Notes: generated from the letters alone by a model not told the origin. Shown: positions 33,391 through 42,825, counted from the stretch's first letter. The stretch: 64,000 nucleotides of DNA from Chitinophaga barathri (GCF_003807585.1 NZ_RMBX01000006.1:248001-312000); one strand, 5' to 3'. Made by a program: numbers and translations.

Positions 33391-35415
33391 ATGATTCATC
33401 TTTGGTCGCGTATACCCAGGTACATCCGGTATATATTCATGCAAACCCTGTACCTTTTCGGATTCCTGGTTTTCTGGCGCGTGATCTTCTACAGCTTCTT
33501 TTTTACCAGCACCATTCATGACGCCGCTGTGATCATGAGGGCCTGGGGCCTCGGGCTGAAGTTCGACCTGCGGCTCACGCTCATCCTCATGATCCCCATG
33601 GGCCTCATTGCAGTGATTGCGCGGGACAGGCTTTTTGGCACCGGCGCGCTCCGCCGCATCAATTACTGGTATTTTTTCATCATATATCTCCTGCTTACCC
33701 TCTTTTACGTGACGGACCTGGGGTATTACAGTTACCTCGGCCTGCGGATAGACCCTTCTGTTATGCGATTCCTGGCGCCGGGAGAAAGGCTTACCAATGC
33801 CCGCATGCTCTGGGAAAGTTACCCCATAATTTGGGGCGTATTGGGCATTGTACTGCTGCTGGCGTTGATAAACTGGAGTGTGCGCTGCATTTTCCGCCGT
33901 TACGCAGGCAAAGAAGGTATAGCGGTGCGCCCTCGCCGGTATGCCGTATGGGTGGTAGTACTGGTATTGCTTTTCAGCGCCGGGATATACGGGAATGTGG
34001 CTTATTTCCCTCTCCGGTGGAGCCAGGCCATGTTCACGCGGGACAACGGCATCACCAGCCTTGCTCTTAACCCGGTCACCTATTATATATCCAACCTTTC
34101 CGTGCGGGAAGAGTCGTTTGACCGGAAGCTGACCAGGCAGTATTATGAGCCTGTAGCGGAATACCTGGGGGTGGACAATCCCGACCCTGAAAAACTGAAT
34201 TACGCCCGGAGCTTTCCGGGAGACAGCTTGAAGCCACGCCAGAACGTAATCATCGTAATGCTGGAATCGGGGGGCGCGGCCATGATGAGCATGTTCAACA
34301 ATCCCATGCAAGCCACGCCCAACCTGCAAAAACTGGCGGACGAAGGGCTTTTCTTCGAAAATTTTCATGTGCCCGCTATGAGCACAGCCCGGACCGTTTT
34401 TGGCGTAACCACCGGCCTGCCGGATATATTCAAGTTCAAAACTGCCAGCCGCCACCCGACCATTGTGGACCAGCGGGTGATCATGGACCAGTTCGACGGC
34501 TATGAAAAATATTACCTTCTTGGAGGAAATACCAACTGGGCCAATATCCGCGCGGTGTTCACCAATAATGTCAATGGCATAAAGATTTACGAGGAAGGTT
34601 ATTTCAAAGCGCCAAAGGCGGACGTATGGGGCGTTTCGGACTTCGACCTCATCACCGAGTCCGACGAGATATTTAAAGCGGCGCATGACCGGAAACAGCC
34701 GTTCATCGCCTACCTGCAAACGGCGGATAACCATGAGCCTTATACCACTACCGAAGGAAAAGGGGATTTCAGGAAACTGACGGGAAAAGATATTGATGTG
34801 GCGGCTTTTAACAAAAGCGGTTTCCTCTCCATAGACCAGCTGAACGCCCTGCGTTATATGGACTATAACATTGGTTACCTCATGGAAAAGGCCGCGCAGA
34901 GCGGTTACCTGGACAATACCATTTTTGTGTTCTTCGGCGATCACAGCGCCCGGCTTAACCCGTTCAAACACATGCCCTTGCCGGAATACGAGATGGGCAC
35001 CTTCGTGGATCATGTGCCCTGCATCATCTATAACCCGAAGCTGCTGAAACCGCGGAAGATCACCCGCATGGGCAGCCTGCTGGACGTGTATCCCACCGTG
35101 GCGAGGCTGGCCGGCATCCCTTTTACGAACTATACCATGGGTGTGGATATGCTGGACACCACCTACCAGGGAGAACGGTATGCCTTTATCACTTACACGC
35201 GCAACCTGCAATCGTTTTATGCATTACAGGGCCAGCAGTATCTTTGCGAGATCGGACTGGAATCGGGCGAGATGAAATTATACGACCTGAAAGCCGATCC
35301 ATTCAGAGATATAAAGGATCAGCGGCCTGAAATTGCGGCCGGCCTGGATAAATTAACGCGGGGTTTTTACGAAAGCTCCCGATATTTGATGTTTAACAAC
35401 AAGAAACCGAGATAA
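33391..35415 (+). CDS. LTA synthase-like sulfatase-fold membrane protein
   Basis: The 674-residue protein has five membrane segments in its first 200 residues or so and a large C-terminal alkaline-phosphatase/sulfatase-fold domain facing the periplasm. The metal-site start 'NVIIVMLESGGAAM', a nucleophile region 'VPAMSTARTVFGVTTGLPD', 'YLQTADNHEPYTT' and the metal-binding 'FVFFGDHSARL' are visible. The family transfers phosphoglycerol or phosphoethanolamine to lipids or glycans, and a Gram-negative cell would use it for envelope modification. The nucleophile is probably Thr or Ser, not a formylglycine Cys. A methyltransferase gene follows after 14 nt. Confidence 0.85.
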   Translation: MIHLWSRIPRYIRYIFMQTLYLFGFLVFWRVIFYSFFFTSTIHDAAVIMRAWGLGLKFDLRLTLILMIPMGLIAVIARDRLFGTGALRRINYWYFFIIYLLLTLFYVTDLGYYSYLGLRIDPSVMRFLAPGERLTNARMLWESYPIIWGVLGIVLLLALINWSVRCIFRRYAGKEGIAVRPRRYAVWVVVLVLLFSAGIYGNVAYFPLRWSQAMFTRDNGITSLALNPVTYYISNLSVREESFDRKLTRQYYEPVAEYLGVDNPDPEKLNYARSFPGDSLKPRQNVIIVMLESGGAAMMSMFNNPMQATPNLQKLADEGLFFENFHVPAMSTARTVFGVTTGLPDIFKFKTASRHPTIVDQRVIMDQFDGYEKYYLLGGNTNWANIRAVFTNNVNGIKIYEEGYFKAPKADVWGVSDFDLITESDEIFKAAHDRKQPFIAYLQTADNHEPYTTTEGKGDFRKLTGKDIDVAAFNKSGFLSIDQLNALRYMDYNIGYLMEKAAQSGYLDNTIFVFFGDHSARLNPFKHMPLPEYEMGTFVDHVPCIIYNPKLLKPRKITRMGSLLDVYPTVARLAGIPFTNYTMGVDMLDTTYQGERYAFITYTRNLQSFYALQGQQYLCEIGLESGEMKLYDLKADPFRDIKDQRPEIAAGLDKLTRGFYESSRYLMFNNKKPR

Positions 35416-35429
35416 TACAGCGCACGAGA

Positions 35430-36179
35430 ATGGAAGTTCCGAAACAATGGTTCAAAGACTGGTTTAATTCACCTTATTATCACCTTTTGTACAGCAACAG
35501 GGATGAGAGGGAAGCGTCTTCATTTATTGACAAACTGGTGGAATACCTGCACCCGGCGCCCGGCGCCCTTATGCTGGACGTGGCCTGCGGCAAGGGCAGG
35601 CATGCCAAATATCTCGCGGACAAAGGATTTAACGTAACCGGCATAGACCTCTCCGAGGAAAGTATCGCGGCCGCCCGCAAGCTGGAGAATGAACATCTCA
35701 GTTTTTTTCAGCACGATATGCGCCTGCCGTTCAGGATCAATTACTTCGACGTAGTGTTTAACTTCTTCACCAGCTTCGGGTATTTCGAAACGCGCCATGA
35801 GAACGACAATGCGCTGCGTACCCTGGCAAACTCCATGAAACCCGGGGGAAGACTGGTGCTGGACTACCTGAACAGCCCCTACGTAGCCGCCCACCTGGTA
35901 GAAAATGAGGTGAAAGAGCTGGACCATGTGGTGTTTGACATTCACCGGGAAATGGAGGGCAGCAAATTCCTCAAAAAGATCCACATACTCGATAAAAAAC
36001 AATTACTGCGCGCCACTTTTACCGAAAGCGTGAGCGCTTTCAGACGGAAGGACTTTGAGGAAATGTTCGCGCTGCAGGGATTGCGGATCACCGACGTGTT
36101 CGGTGACTATCATTTTAATATCTTCGATGAGGAGCACTCCCCGAGGCTTATTCTTATTGCACAAAAACCGCTTGGCTGA
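35430..36179 (+). CDS. Class I SAM-dependent methyltransferase
   Basis: The 249-residue protein has the Rossmann methyltransferase motif I 'LMLDVACGKGRHAKYLADKG', motif II 'VTGIDLSEESI', and 'DVVFNFFTSFGYF' with 'LKPGGRLVLDYLN'-like post motifs. The C-terminal half is a lid typical of small-molecule methyltransferases. The substrate is not apparent. It sits 14 nt after the sulfatase-fold gene, and its stop overlaps the PAP2 ATG by 1 nt, so the genes from 33391 to 37488 are likely one transcript. Confidence 0.85.
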   Translation: MEVPKQWFKDWFNSPYYHLLYSNRDEREASSFIDKLVEYLHPAPGALMLDVACGKGRHAKYLADKGFNVTGIDLSEESIAAARKLENEHLSFFQHDMRLPFRINYFDVVFNFFTSFGYFETRHENDNALRTLANSMKPGGRLVLDYLNSPYVAAHLVENEVKELDHVVFDIHREMEGSKFLKKIHILDKKQLLRATFTESVSAFRRKDFEEMFALQGLRITDVFGDYHFNIFDEEHSPRLILIAQKPLG

Positions 36180-36754
36180 TGAACGACCTGCTTACCTGGG
36201 ACCTGAAGCTGTTCTTTTATATCAATGGCAAATGGACGAACGGGTTATTTGATTTCCTGCTGCCCTGGATGCGCGAGCCGTATTTCTGGGCGCCGCTGTA
36301 CCTGTTCCTGCTGATCTTTGTACCGTATAACTTCCGGTGGAGGGGTTTTTTCTGGCTGGTGTTTTTTATCATCACTTTCGCCATTACGGATCAGTCCAGC
36401 TTGTTTTTCAAGAACCTGGTGGGTCGCCTGCGGCCGGGAAACGACCCGGTGATAGCCCCGTACGTGCGGGTGCTGGTGGATTATTATCCCCGGAGCGGCA
36501 GTTTTACGTCCTCCCACGCCGCCAACCATTTCGGGCTGGCGATGTTTTCTTTTATAACTTTAAGACCCCAGATCGGGAAATGGGCCTGGCTTTTTTTCGT
36601 GTGGGCGGCCGTGATAGGTTATTCACAGGTATACGTAGGCGTGCATTACCCGCTTGATATTGTGGGCGGTGCGCTGCTGGGTATGCTGGCCGGCCTGCTG
36701 AGCGGAGGGTTTTTTCAACGAAGGATCAGACTGGAGCTGGAACAGACAACATGA
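36179..36754 (+). CDS. PAP2-family membrane phosphatase
   Basis: The 191-residue protein has five or six membrane segments. The three PAP2 motifs are present: 'KNLVGRLRP' (KX6RP), 'SGSFTSSHAANH' (in place of PSGH) and 'SQVYVGVHYPLD' (SRX5HX3D with Arg replaced by Gln). It probably removes phosphate from lipid phosphates such as undecaprenyl pyrophosphate or phosphatidate at the inner membrane. The end overlaps the ZIP transporter ATG by 4 nt. Confidence 0.88.
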   Translation: MNDLLTWDLKLFFYINGKWTNGLFDFLLPWMREPYFWAPLYLFLLIFVPYNFRWRGFFWLVFFIITFAITDQSSLFFKNLVGRLRPGNDPVIAPYVRVLVDYYPRSGSFTSSHAANHFGLAMFSFITLRPQIGKWAWLFFVWAAVIGYSQVYVGVHYPLDIVGGALLGMLAGLLSGGFFQRRIRLELEQTT

Positions 36755-37488
36755 ACTTAACATACCTGATATTAATACTGGCCGCCACCATCGGCGGGGG
36801 TATGATCCCCATGCTTTTCAGAAAGGTGCACCCCAATCTGCCTATTTACCTGCTGGCATTTACGGGCGCTTTTCTTTTCGGGATCACTATTATGCATCTA
36901 CTCCCCGAAGTGTACCACGAGCTGGGGCATTCCGCGGGCATTTATATCGTCCTGGGCTTCTTTTTACAGGTTTTTCTACAGCAGTTGAGCCACGGTATGG
37001 AGCATGGGCATACCCATCTGCCATCCACCGGCGGCGGCCATCAGCATGTGGCGGTGCTGCCGCTGCTCATAGGCTTGTCCATACATGCTTTTATGGAAGG
37101 TATCCCTTTGGGGTTCCATTACGAGGACCAGTCCGCCCTTCCCTCCCTGATGCTGGGCGTCATGGCGCATAAAGTGCCGGAAGCGCTCACCCTGATCACC
37201 GTGATGATACATGCGCATCAGTCAAAGACGCAATTATGGAGGATACTGGTTATTTTTTCATTGATCACTCCTTTATCCGCTATACTCGCCGCGCAGCTGG
37301 GCAGGGAATTTGAAGTTGTCACAAATTCGCTGGTATACCTGGTGGCATTGGTTGTAGGTGCCTTTCTGCACATCTCCACCACCATCTTTTATGAAAGCGG
37401 AACCAAACATCATGAACTGAGCCGTCAGAAGGTGTTGGCCATCGCAGCCGGCATCACTTTAGCTTTTGTTACACTGATATTTGAATAA
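36751..37488 (+). CDS. ZIP-family metal transporter
   Basis: The 245-residue protein has seven or eight membrane segments. A histidine-rich cytoplasmic loop ('HGMEHGHTHLPSTGGGHQH', about residues 86-104) is followed by the paired metal-site helices 'GLSIHAFMEGIPLG' and 'VMAHKVPEALTLITVM'. It imports zinc or a related divalent metal. It overlaps the PAP2 gene by 4 nt. The CNNM-type gene follows after 24 nt. Confidence 0.9.
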   Translation: MNLTYLILILAATIGGGMIPMLFRKVHPNLPIYLLAFTGAFLFGITIMHLLPEVYHELGHSAGIYIVLGFFLQVFLQQLSHGMEHGHTHLPSTGGGHQHVAVLPLLIGLSIHAFMEGIPLGFHYEDQSALPSLMLGVMAHKVPEALTLITVMIHAHQSKTQLWRILVIFSLITPLSAILAAQLGREFEVVTNSLVYLVALVVGAFLHISTTIFYESGTKHHELSRQKVLAIAAGITLAFVTLIFE

Positions 37489-37512
37489 TTAATTATTTTT
37501 AGGCTTAATATT

Positions 37513-38799
37513 ATGGAAGTCGTCATTATCCTCGTCCTTATTTTGCTCAACGGTATCTTCTCAATGGCGGAGATAGCCCTGGTTTCCGCACGAAAAGTGC
37601 GGCTTGAGAATTCAGCCAGGCAAGGGGACGAAAAAGCCAAAGCCGCTCTTAAATTATCCAATAGCCCGGATACATTCCTTTCTACCGTACAGATAGGGAT
37701 TACGCTGATCGGTATTTTAACCGGTTTGTACTCCGGCGAACAGCTGAAAGAGGACGTAAAAGCCTTTTTCCTGGACATCCCGCTCCTGGCCGCTTACGCC
37801 AATGGCCTTGCCACTGCCGTGATCGTAATAGGCGTCACCTATTTCACCCTCGTACTGGGGGAGCTGCTGCCCAAAAGGATAGGGCTGGCAAACCCCGAAG
37901 CGATCGCGAAACTGGTGGCCAAGCCCATGTACTTCATTTCCCGCCTTACTTTCCCCTTCGTATGGCTGTTGAGCCGCTCCACCACCGCGCTGGTAAAGAT
38001 CATCGGGCTCAAACGCTCGTCTGACAGCAATGTGACGGAAGAGGAGATCAAGGCGATCATCTCCGAAGGCACTTCATCAGGCGCCATCGAGGAAACCGAA
38101 CAGGAGATCATCGAACGCGTGTTCCACCTCGGGGACCGCAATATCACCTCCCTTATGACCCACCGGACGGATATCATCTGGCTGGACATCCACGAGGAAG
38201 GAGAAAGCTACAAACGTAAGATCAAAGCCGCCCCGCACTCTGTTTACCCCGTATGCGAGGGCCAGATAGACCATATCAAAGGCATTCTGACCATCAAAGA
38301 CCTTTATGCCGCCGGAAACCTGGCTGTGCTGAGGGACATTATGCGCAAACCCCTCTTCATCCCGGACAACAATACCGCCTACCAGGTGCTGGAGAAGTTT
38401 AAGGAAACCCAGGTACACGCCGCTTTTATCGTGGACGAATACGGCACTTTCCTGGGTATGATCACCCTGAACGACATCCTGGAAGCCATCGTGGGCGATA
38501 TGCCCGAAACCGGCCAGGATGATTACAACATGATAAAACGGGATGATGGCTCCTATCTCATTGACGCTCAGATACCTTTCTACGATTTTCTCAGTGAATT
38601 TGACATGGAAGACCTCATGGCGGAGTTCGAACAGGAGTTCGATACCCTGGCCGGCTTTATCCTTCATCACCTGGAGCATATTCCCCAAACGGGTGAAAAA
38701 CTGGAATGGAGGGACTTTACCTTCGAAATTGTAGATATGGACGCCCACCGTATTGATAAAATATTAGTGACTCCCCCTGAAAATATAGCAGAAGAGTAA
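37513..38799 (+). CDS. CNNM/CorC-type hemolysin-family protein
   Basis: The 428-residue protein has an N-terminal DUF21/CNNM membrane domain (about residues 1-190, four hydrophobic segments, with 'NGIFSMAEIALVSARK'). A pair of CBS domains (about 205-330) and a C-terminal CorC_HlyC ligand domain (about 345-425, 'LAGFILHHLEHIPQTGE') follow. The family acts in magnesium or cobalt efflux; 'hemolysin' is a historic label. It stands next to a ZIP metal importer, which suggests a small metal-homeostasis group. A strong terminator follows. Confidence 0.9.
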   Translation: MEVVIILVLILLNGIFSMAEIALVSARKVRLENSARQGDEKAKAALKLSNSPDTFLSTVQIGITLIGILTGLYSGEQLKEDVKAFFLDIPLLAAYANGLATAVIVIGVTYFTLVLGELLPKRIGLANPEAIAKLVAKPMYFISRLTFPFVWLLSRSTTALVKIIGLKRSSDSNVTEEEIKAIISEGTSSGAIEETEQEIIERVFHLGDRNITSLMTHRTDIIWLDIHEEGESYKRKIKAAPHSVYPVCEGQIDHIKGILTIKDLYAAGNLAVLRDIMRKPLFIPDNNTAYQVLEKFKETQVHAAFIVDEYGTFLGMITLNDILEAIVGDMPETGQDDYNMIKRDDGSYLIDAQIPFYDFLSEFDMEDLMAEFEQEFDTLAGFILHHLEHIPQTGEKLEWRDFTFEIVDMDAHRIDKILVTPPENIAEE

Positions 38800-38812
38800 T
38801 ACATTTACATCA

Positions 38813-38837
38813 GAAAACGCTGTCCGGCAGCGTTTTC
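38813..38837 (+). terminator. Intrinsic terminator after the CNNM gene
   Basis: GAAAACGCTG (38813-38822) and CAGCGTTTTC (38828-38837) form a 10-bp stem with the loop TCCGG and T-rich 3' arm. It separates the envelope/metal genes from the pigment cluster. Confidence 0.85.
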
Positions 38838-38925
38838 ATGTGTTTGACGCCGACTATATAACCGAAAGAACGGGAACCTGCAACAGCGAATAAACTAGTT
38901 GAATGCCAAGCCGGTAACAATAAAG

Positions 38926-38986
38926 TTATCAGTGATAAAAATTTTATAGGGGATATTAGAAAAAATCCGTCTTTATACTATTTTTG
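38926..38986 (+). promoter_or_regulatory. Candidate promoter and operator of the pigment cluster
   Basis: TATTTTTG (38979-38986) fits the -7 consensus TAnnTTTG exactly, 40 nt before the ammonia-lyase ATG. Upstream, TTATCA-G-TGATAA (38926-38938) is a perfect 6-bp dyad that could bind a dimeric regulator. No clear -33 TTG was found. This is the only long AT-rich leader in front of the 25-kb cluster. Confidence 0.45.
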
Positions 38987-39025
38987 AGCACTTTTTTACA
39001 TAAACAAATAATTTAATTTAAGATA

Positions 39026-40603
39026 ATGGTCGTACTTGGAAGTAAGGTGCTTTCTTTGGAAGAAGTGCATAGAGTACTGTTTGAAGGGGAGGAGCTTGTT
39101 TTGGACGAAGCCGCTGTAAAGAATGTGAATGACAACTTTGAGTTCCTGAAAAATTTCTCATCAAAAAAGCTCATTTACGGCATAAATACAGGTTTTGGCC
39201 CGATGGCCCAATACCGCATCCCTGAAGAGGATACTTTCCAGCTGCAATACAACCTGATCCGCAGCCATAGCTCAGGAGCCGGCAAATGCCTTGCTCCCGT
39301 GCTCACCAAAAGCCTCATGATAGCGCGCCTCAGCAGCTTCATGCAGGGTTTCTCCGGGGTGCACACAGACCTTGTGTACCTCCTGCGCGATATGATCAAC
39401 CACAACATTTACCCTTGTATATATGAACACGGCGGCGTAGGCGCCAGCGGCGATCTCGTGCAGCTTGCCCATCTCGCCCACGCACTGATCGGCGAAGGCA
39501 ACGTGCTGTATGAAGACGAGATCCACCCGGCAGCCGTGATATTTGCACAGCTTGACCTCAAACCGCTGGACGTGCACATCCGCGAAGGCCTCGCCGTGAT
39601 CAACGGTACCTCCGCTATGACGGGCATTGCCCTGGTGAACATCATCGAAGCGCGCAAACTCCTGCTCTGGAGCTGTAGTCTCAGCGCCATGATCAACGAA
39701 GTGGTGGAGGCGTTTGACGATCACCTGAGTCATGAGCTGAACGTAGTGAAACGCCACAACGGCCAGAACAAAGTGGCCGAAATGATGCGCGGTATGCTGC
39801 AAGGCAGCAAAATGATCCGCCACAGGCCCGATCACCTGTATAAAGAACTGGAAGAGGAGATATTTAAAGATAAAGTACAGGAATATTATTCGCTGCGCTG
39901 TGTGCCGCAGATCCTGGGTCCCATTTATGATACCCTCGTACATGCGGAAAATATCGTGGTGGGCGAGCTGAACTCGGTAAGCGACAATCCTGTGGTGGAC
40001 CACCGTGCGAAGAACGTATTCCACGGCGGCAACTTCCATGGCGATTACATTTCGCTGGAGATGGACAAAGTGAAGATCGCCATGACGAAACTCTCCATGC
40101 TGAGCGAGCGCCAGCTGAATTACCTGCTGAACGACAAGCTGAACCACAAGTTTCCGCCGTTTATGAACCTCGGCAAGCTGGGCTTCAACTTCGGGATGCA
40201 GGGCGTACAGTTCACCGCTACATCCACCGTGGCGGAAAACCAGACCCTGAGTTTCCCCATGTATATACACAGCATCCCCAACAACAATGATAACCAGGAT
40301 ATCGTAAGCATGGGCTGCAACGCGGCACAGATGACCTACAAAGTGATAGAGAACACCTTCGAAGTGCTTACCGTGCAGGTAATGACCCTGCTGCAGGCGG
40401 TGGATTACCTCAATTGCCAGGAGCGCCTGGCGGGCTTCTCGCACAAAATCTATCAGGACATCAGGGCTATTTTCCCTAAATTTATTGAAGACGCTCCACG
40501 CTATGCTGATGTGCAGAAGATCAAAGCCTATCTGATGCGCCATGAACCTTCCCTGACGGAACCTGCCGTGGAGAAAAAACCTAAATCATCACCCGTACAA
40601 TAA
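39026..40603 (+). CDS. Aromatic amino acid ammonia-lyase, probably tyrosine ammonia-lyase
   Basis: The 525-residue protein belongs to the HAL/PAL/TAL family. The MIO cofactor tripeptide Ala140-Ser141-Gly142 lies in 'GGVGASGDLVQL', and 'INGTSAMTG', 'YSLRCVPQILGP' and 'FHGDYISLEMD' are conserved. The substrate-selecting pair near residue 80 is Ser-His ('NLIRSHSSG'). That pair and the general sequence match what I remember of the tyrosine ammonia-lyase of the Flavobacterium johnsoniae flexirubin cluster. It would make 4-coumarate as the polyene starter. Histidine ammonia-lyase is the alternative, but no hut genes are present and pigment genes follow. Confidence 0.85.
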   Translation: MVVLGSKVLSLEEVHRVLFEGEELVLDEAAVKNVNDNFEFLKNFSSKKLIYGINTGFGPMAQYRIPEEDTFQLQYNLIRSHSSGAGKCLAPVLTKSLMIARLSSFMQGFSGVHTDLVYLLRDMINHNIYPCIYEHGGVGASGDLVQLAHLAHALIGEGNVLYEDEIHPAAVIFAQLDLKPLDVHIREGLAVINGTSAMTGIALVNIIEARKLLLWSCSLSAMINEVVEAFDDHLSHELNVVKRHNGQNKVAEMMRGMLQGSKMIRHRPDHLYKELEEEIFKDKVQEYYSLRCVPQILGPIYDTLVHAENIVVGELNSVSDNPVVDHRAKNVFHGGNFHGDYISLEMDKVKIAMTKLSMLSERQLNYLLNDKLNHKFPPFMNLGKLGFNFGMQGVQFTATSTVAENQTLSFPMYIHSIPNNNDNQDIVSMGCNAAQMTYKVIENTFEVLTVQVMTLLQAVDYLNCQERLAGFSHKIYQDIRAIFPKFIEDAPRYADVQKIKAYLMRHEPSLTEPAVEKKPKSSPVQ

Positions 40604-40686
40604 TAGCAGAGAAGAATAAACATAAATAAGAACTGATGAAGCCGTAAGGCTCCATGAGACGAATAAAAAAAGACAAATAAGATCGA

Positions 40687-41415
40687 ATGAAATGTGCTTT
40701 AGTAACAGGAGGTTCCAGGGGAATAGGAAGGGCGGTATGTATTAAACTGGCGGAACAGGGATATCACATCCTGATCAATTATAAAGGCAACACGGCTGCC
40801 GCGGAAGAAACGCTGGCAGCGGTACGCGCTAAAGGGACCGATGGCACCCTGATGCAGTTCAATGTGGGAAAGGAAGAAGAAGTGCAGAACGTATTGGGTG
40901 CATGGATAGACGCGAATAAAGACAAACAGATAGAAGTACTGGTGAACAATGCCGGCATCCGCCAGGATATGATGATGTTCCAGATGAGCACGGAAAATTG
41001 GAAAAACGTGATCGAGTCCAGCCTTGACGGGTTCTTTTACGTGACCAAACTGGTGCTCACCGGTATGTTGCTGAAACGTTACGGCCGTATTGTGAACATG
41101 GTGTCTTTGAGCGGCCTGAAAGGCACGCCCGGGCAAGTGAACTACAGCGCGGCCAAAGCCGGCCTGATAGGCGCCACCAAAGCGCTGGCGCAGGAAGTGG
41201 CCAAACGTAACGTAACGGTGAACGCTATTGCACCGGGTTTTATCAAAACGGACATGACGGACGGCCTGCCTGAAAAGGAACTTTCCGCCATGGTACCCAT
41301 GCAACGTTTCGGAACGGCGGAGGAAGTAGCGGAAGCAGTGGCTTTTTTCGCTTCAAAAGGAGCGTCTTATATCACGGGAGAAGTGCTGAATATCAACGGC
41401 GGCCTTTACTCCTGA
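40687..41415 (+). CDS. 3-oxoacyl-ACP reductase (FabG-like)
   Basis: The 242-residue protein is a short-chain dehydrogenase/reductase. The NADP-binding motif 'VTGGSRGIGRAV', 'LVNNAGIRQD', the catalytic Ser region 'NMVSLSGLKG' and the Tyr-x-x-x-Lys in 'NYSAAKAGLIG' are all present. In the cluster it should reduce each 3-keto group on the ACP-bound aryl polyene, the role of ApeQ in the E. coli aryl polyene pathway. An 83-nt gap follows the lyase gene, and the KS gene starts 66 nt downstream. Confidence 0.9.
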   Translation: MKCALVTGGSRGIGRAVCIKLAEQGYHILINYKGNTAAAEETLAAVRAKGTDGTLMQFNVGKEEEVQNVLGAWIDANKDKQIEVLVNNAGIRQDMMMFQMSTENWKNVIESSLDGFFYVTKLVLTGMLLKRYGRIVNMVSLSGLKGTPGQVNYSAAKAGLIGATKALAQEVAKRNVTVNAIAPGFIKTDMTDGLPEKELSAMVPMQRFGTAEEVAEAVAFFASKGASYITGEVLNINGGLYS

Positions 41416-41481
41416 TCAGGATACAGAGAAAAAATATTGTTTGGCCCGCATCCAATTAGCGGCATACAAAGATTAAAGCGC

Positions 41482-42702
41482 ATGAACAGAGTAGTGATAA
41501 CAGGAATCGGCATTTACTCCTGCATCGGCAAAGACCTGGAAGAGGTCCGGGAATCACTGTTCCAGGGCCGTTCCGGCATTGTGCTGGACGCAGAGCGCAA
41601 GCAGTTCGGCTACCGCTCCGGCCTTACCGGCTATGTAGCCCGTCCTGAACTGAAAGGACTGCTTGACCGCAGGGCCCGGCTGATGATGCCGGAGCAGGCG
41701 GAATATGCTTATATGTCCACCCGCGAGGCGCTCGCCAATGCCCGCATGGACCAGGATTATATCGACACAAAGGAAGTAGGCCTGCTGTTTGGCAACGACA
41801 GCTCCGCCAAACCTATCATAGAAGCCACGGACATCATCCGTGAGAAAAAAGACACCATGCTGGTGGGCTCCGGCTCCGTGTTCCAGACCATGAACTCCAC
41901 CGTGAACATGAACCTGGCCACGATCTTTAAGCTCAAGGGCGTGAATTTCAGCGTGAGCGCGGCCTGCGCCAGTGGTTCCCATGCTATCGGCCTTGGTTAT
42001 ATGTTTATCCGCAACGGCCTGCAGGATGCGGTGATCTGCGGCGGCGCACAGGAAGTGAACAAATACGCGATGGGCAACTTTGACGCTATTGCGGCGTTTT
42101 CCGTAAAAGAAGACGAACCTACCAAAGCTTCCCGCCCCTTTGACCGCGACCGTGACGGCCTGGTGCCCAGTGGTGGCGCGGCCACGGTGATACTGGAAAG
42201 CCTCGAATCCGCCCAGCGCAGGGGAGCTGCTATCCTCGGCGAGGTGTTGGGGTATGGTTTTTCCAGCAACGGCGCCCACATCAGCAATCCCAGCGTGGAC
42301 GGGCCCATGCGCAGCCTCGAAATGGCCCTGCGCGAATCCGGCCTGAACGCTTCAGAGATCGGGTACATCAACGCCCACGCCACCTCCACCCCCGCGGGCG
42401 ACGCCAGTGAGGCCAAAGCCCTGGCCGCGATCTTTGAAAGCAGCAAAACCCCCATCAGCTCCACCAAAAGCATGACCGGGCACGAATGCTGGATGGCCGG
42501 CGCCAGCGAGATTGTTTACTCCATGCTCATGATGCAGAACGACTTCATAGCCCCGAACATCAATTTCGAGAACCCGGATGAAGATTCAGCCCGGTTAAAT
42601 ATCATCACGAATACAATTAATAAAAACTTTAATATATTTTTGTCTAATTCTTTTGGCTTTGGAGGGACAAACTCCTCCCTGGTAGTCAGGAAATGGCAAT
42701 AA
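41482..42702 (+). CDS. Beta-ketoacyl-ACP synthase (catalytically complete)
   Basis: I chose the ATG at 41482, which gives 'MNRVVITGIGIYSCIG', the normal KS N-terminus; the open frame extends 15 codons upstream. The 406-residue protein is a FabF/KAS II-type synthase with the triad Cys162 ('SAACASGSH'), His299 ('NAHATSTPAGD') and His334 ('MTGHECWMAG'). It is probably a main chain-extending synthase of the polyene. The preceding ketoreductase and following ACP are its likely partners. Confidence 0.9.
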   Translation: MNRVVITGIGIYSCIGKDLEEVRESLFQGRSGIVLDAERKQFGYRSGLTGYVARPELKGLLDRRARLMMPEQAEYAYMSTREALANARMDQDYIDTKEVGLLFGNDSSAKPIIEATDIIREKKDTMLVGSGSVFQTMNSTVNMNLATIFKLKGVNFSVSAACASGSHAIGLGYMFIRNGLQDAVICGGAQEVNKYAMGNFDAIAAFSVKEDEPTKASRPFDRDRDGLVPSGGAATVILESLESAQRRGAAILGEVLGYGFSSNGAHISNPSVDGPMRSLEMALRESGLNASEIGYINAHATSTPAGDASEAKALAAIFESSKTPISSTKSMTGHECWMAGASEIVYSMLMMQNDFIAPNINFENPDEDSARLNIITNTINKNFNIFLSNSFGFGGTNSSLVVRKWQ

Positions 42703-42737
42703 AAACCGGTATGCGGTGGTTATGGGCATAATTTGTA

Positions 42738-42745
42738 TAATTTTG
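42738..42745 (+). promoter_or_regulatory. Candidate internal -7 element
   Basis: TAATTTTG fits TAnnTTTG exactly, in the 123-nt gap before the ACP gene. It could be an internal promoter of the cluster. No -33 element was found. Confidence 0.35.
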
Positions 42746-42825
42746 CCGGTAGCAGAGCCCCATATTGAGAAACGGGAATGCTTATTTGTCTAATCAACCT
42801 ATATCTGGAGAACACACTTTTTTTT

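Noticed and set aside
33322-35211. 629-codon open frame on the minus strand opposite the sulfatase-fold gene
   Set aside because: It has no domain or signal pattern, and the + strand frame has clear membrane segments and catalytic motifs. It is a codon-bias shadow.
39026-40603. Histidine ammonia-lyase of a hut pathway
   Set aside because: No hutU, hutI or hutG is nearby, and pigment genes follow directly in the same direction.
40637-40690. Third, diverged copy of the hisB-leader element upstream of the FabG-like gene
   Set aside because: Only short words (AGG-TCCAT, ATAAAAAA, GAATGAAA) are shared, spacing differs by 14 nt and the pairing is not kept.
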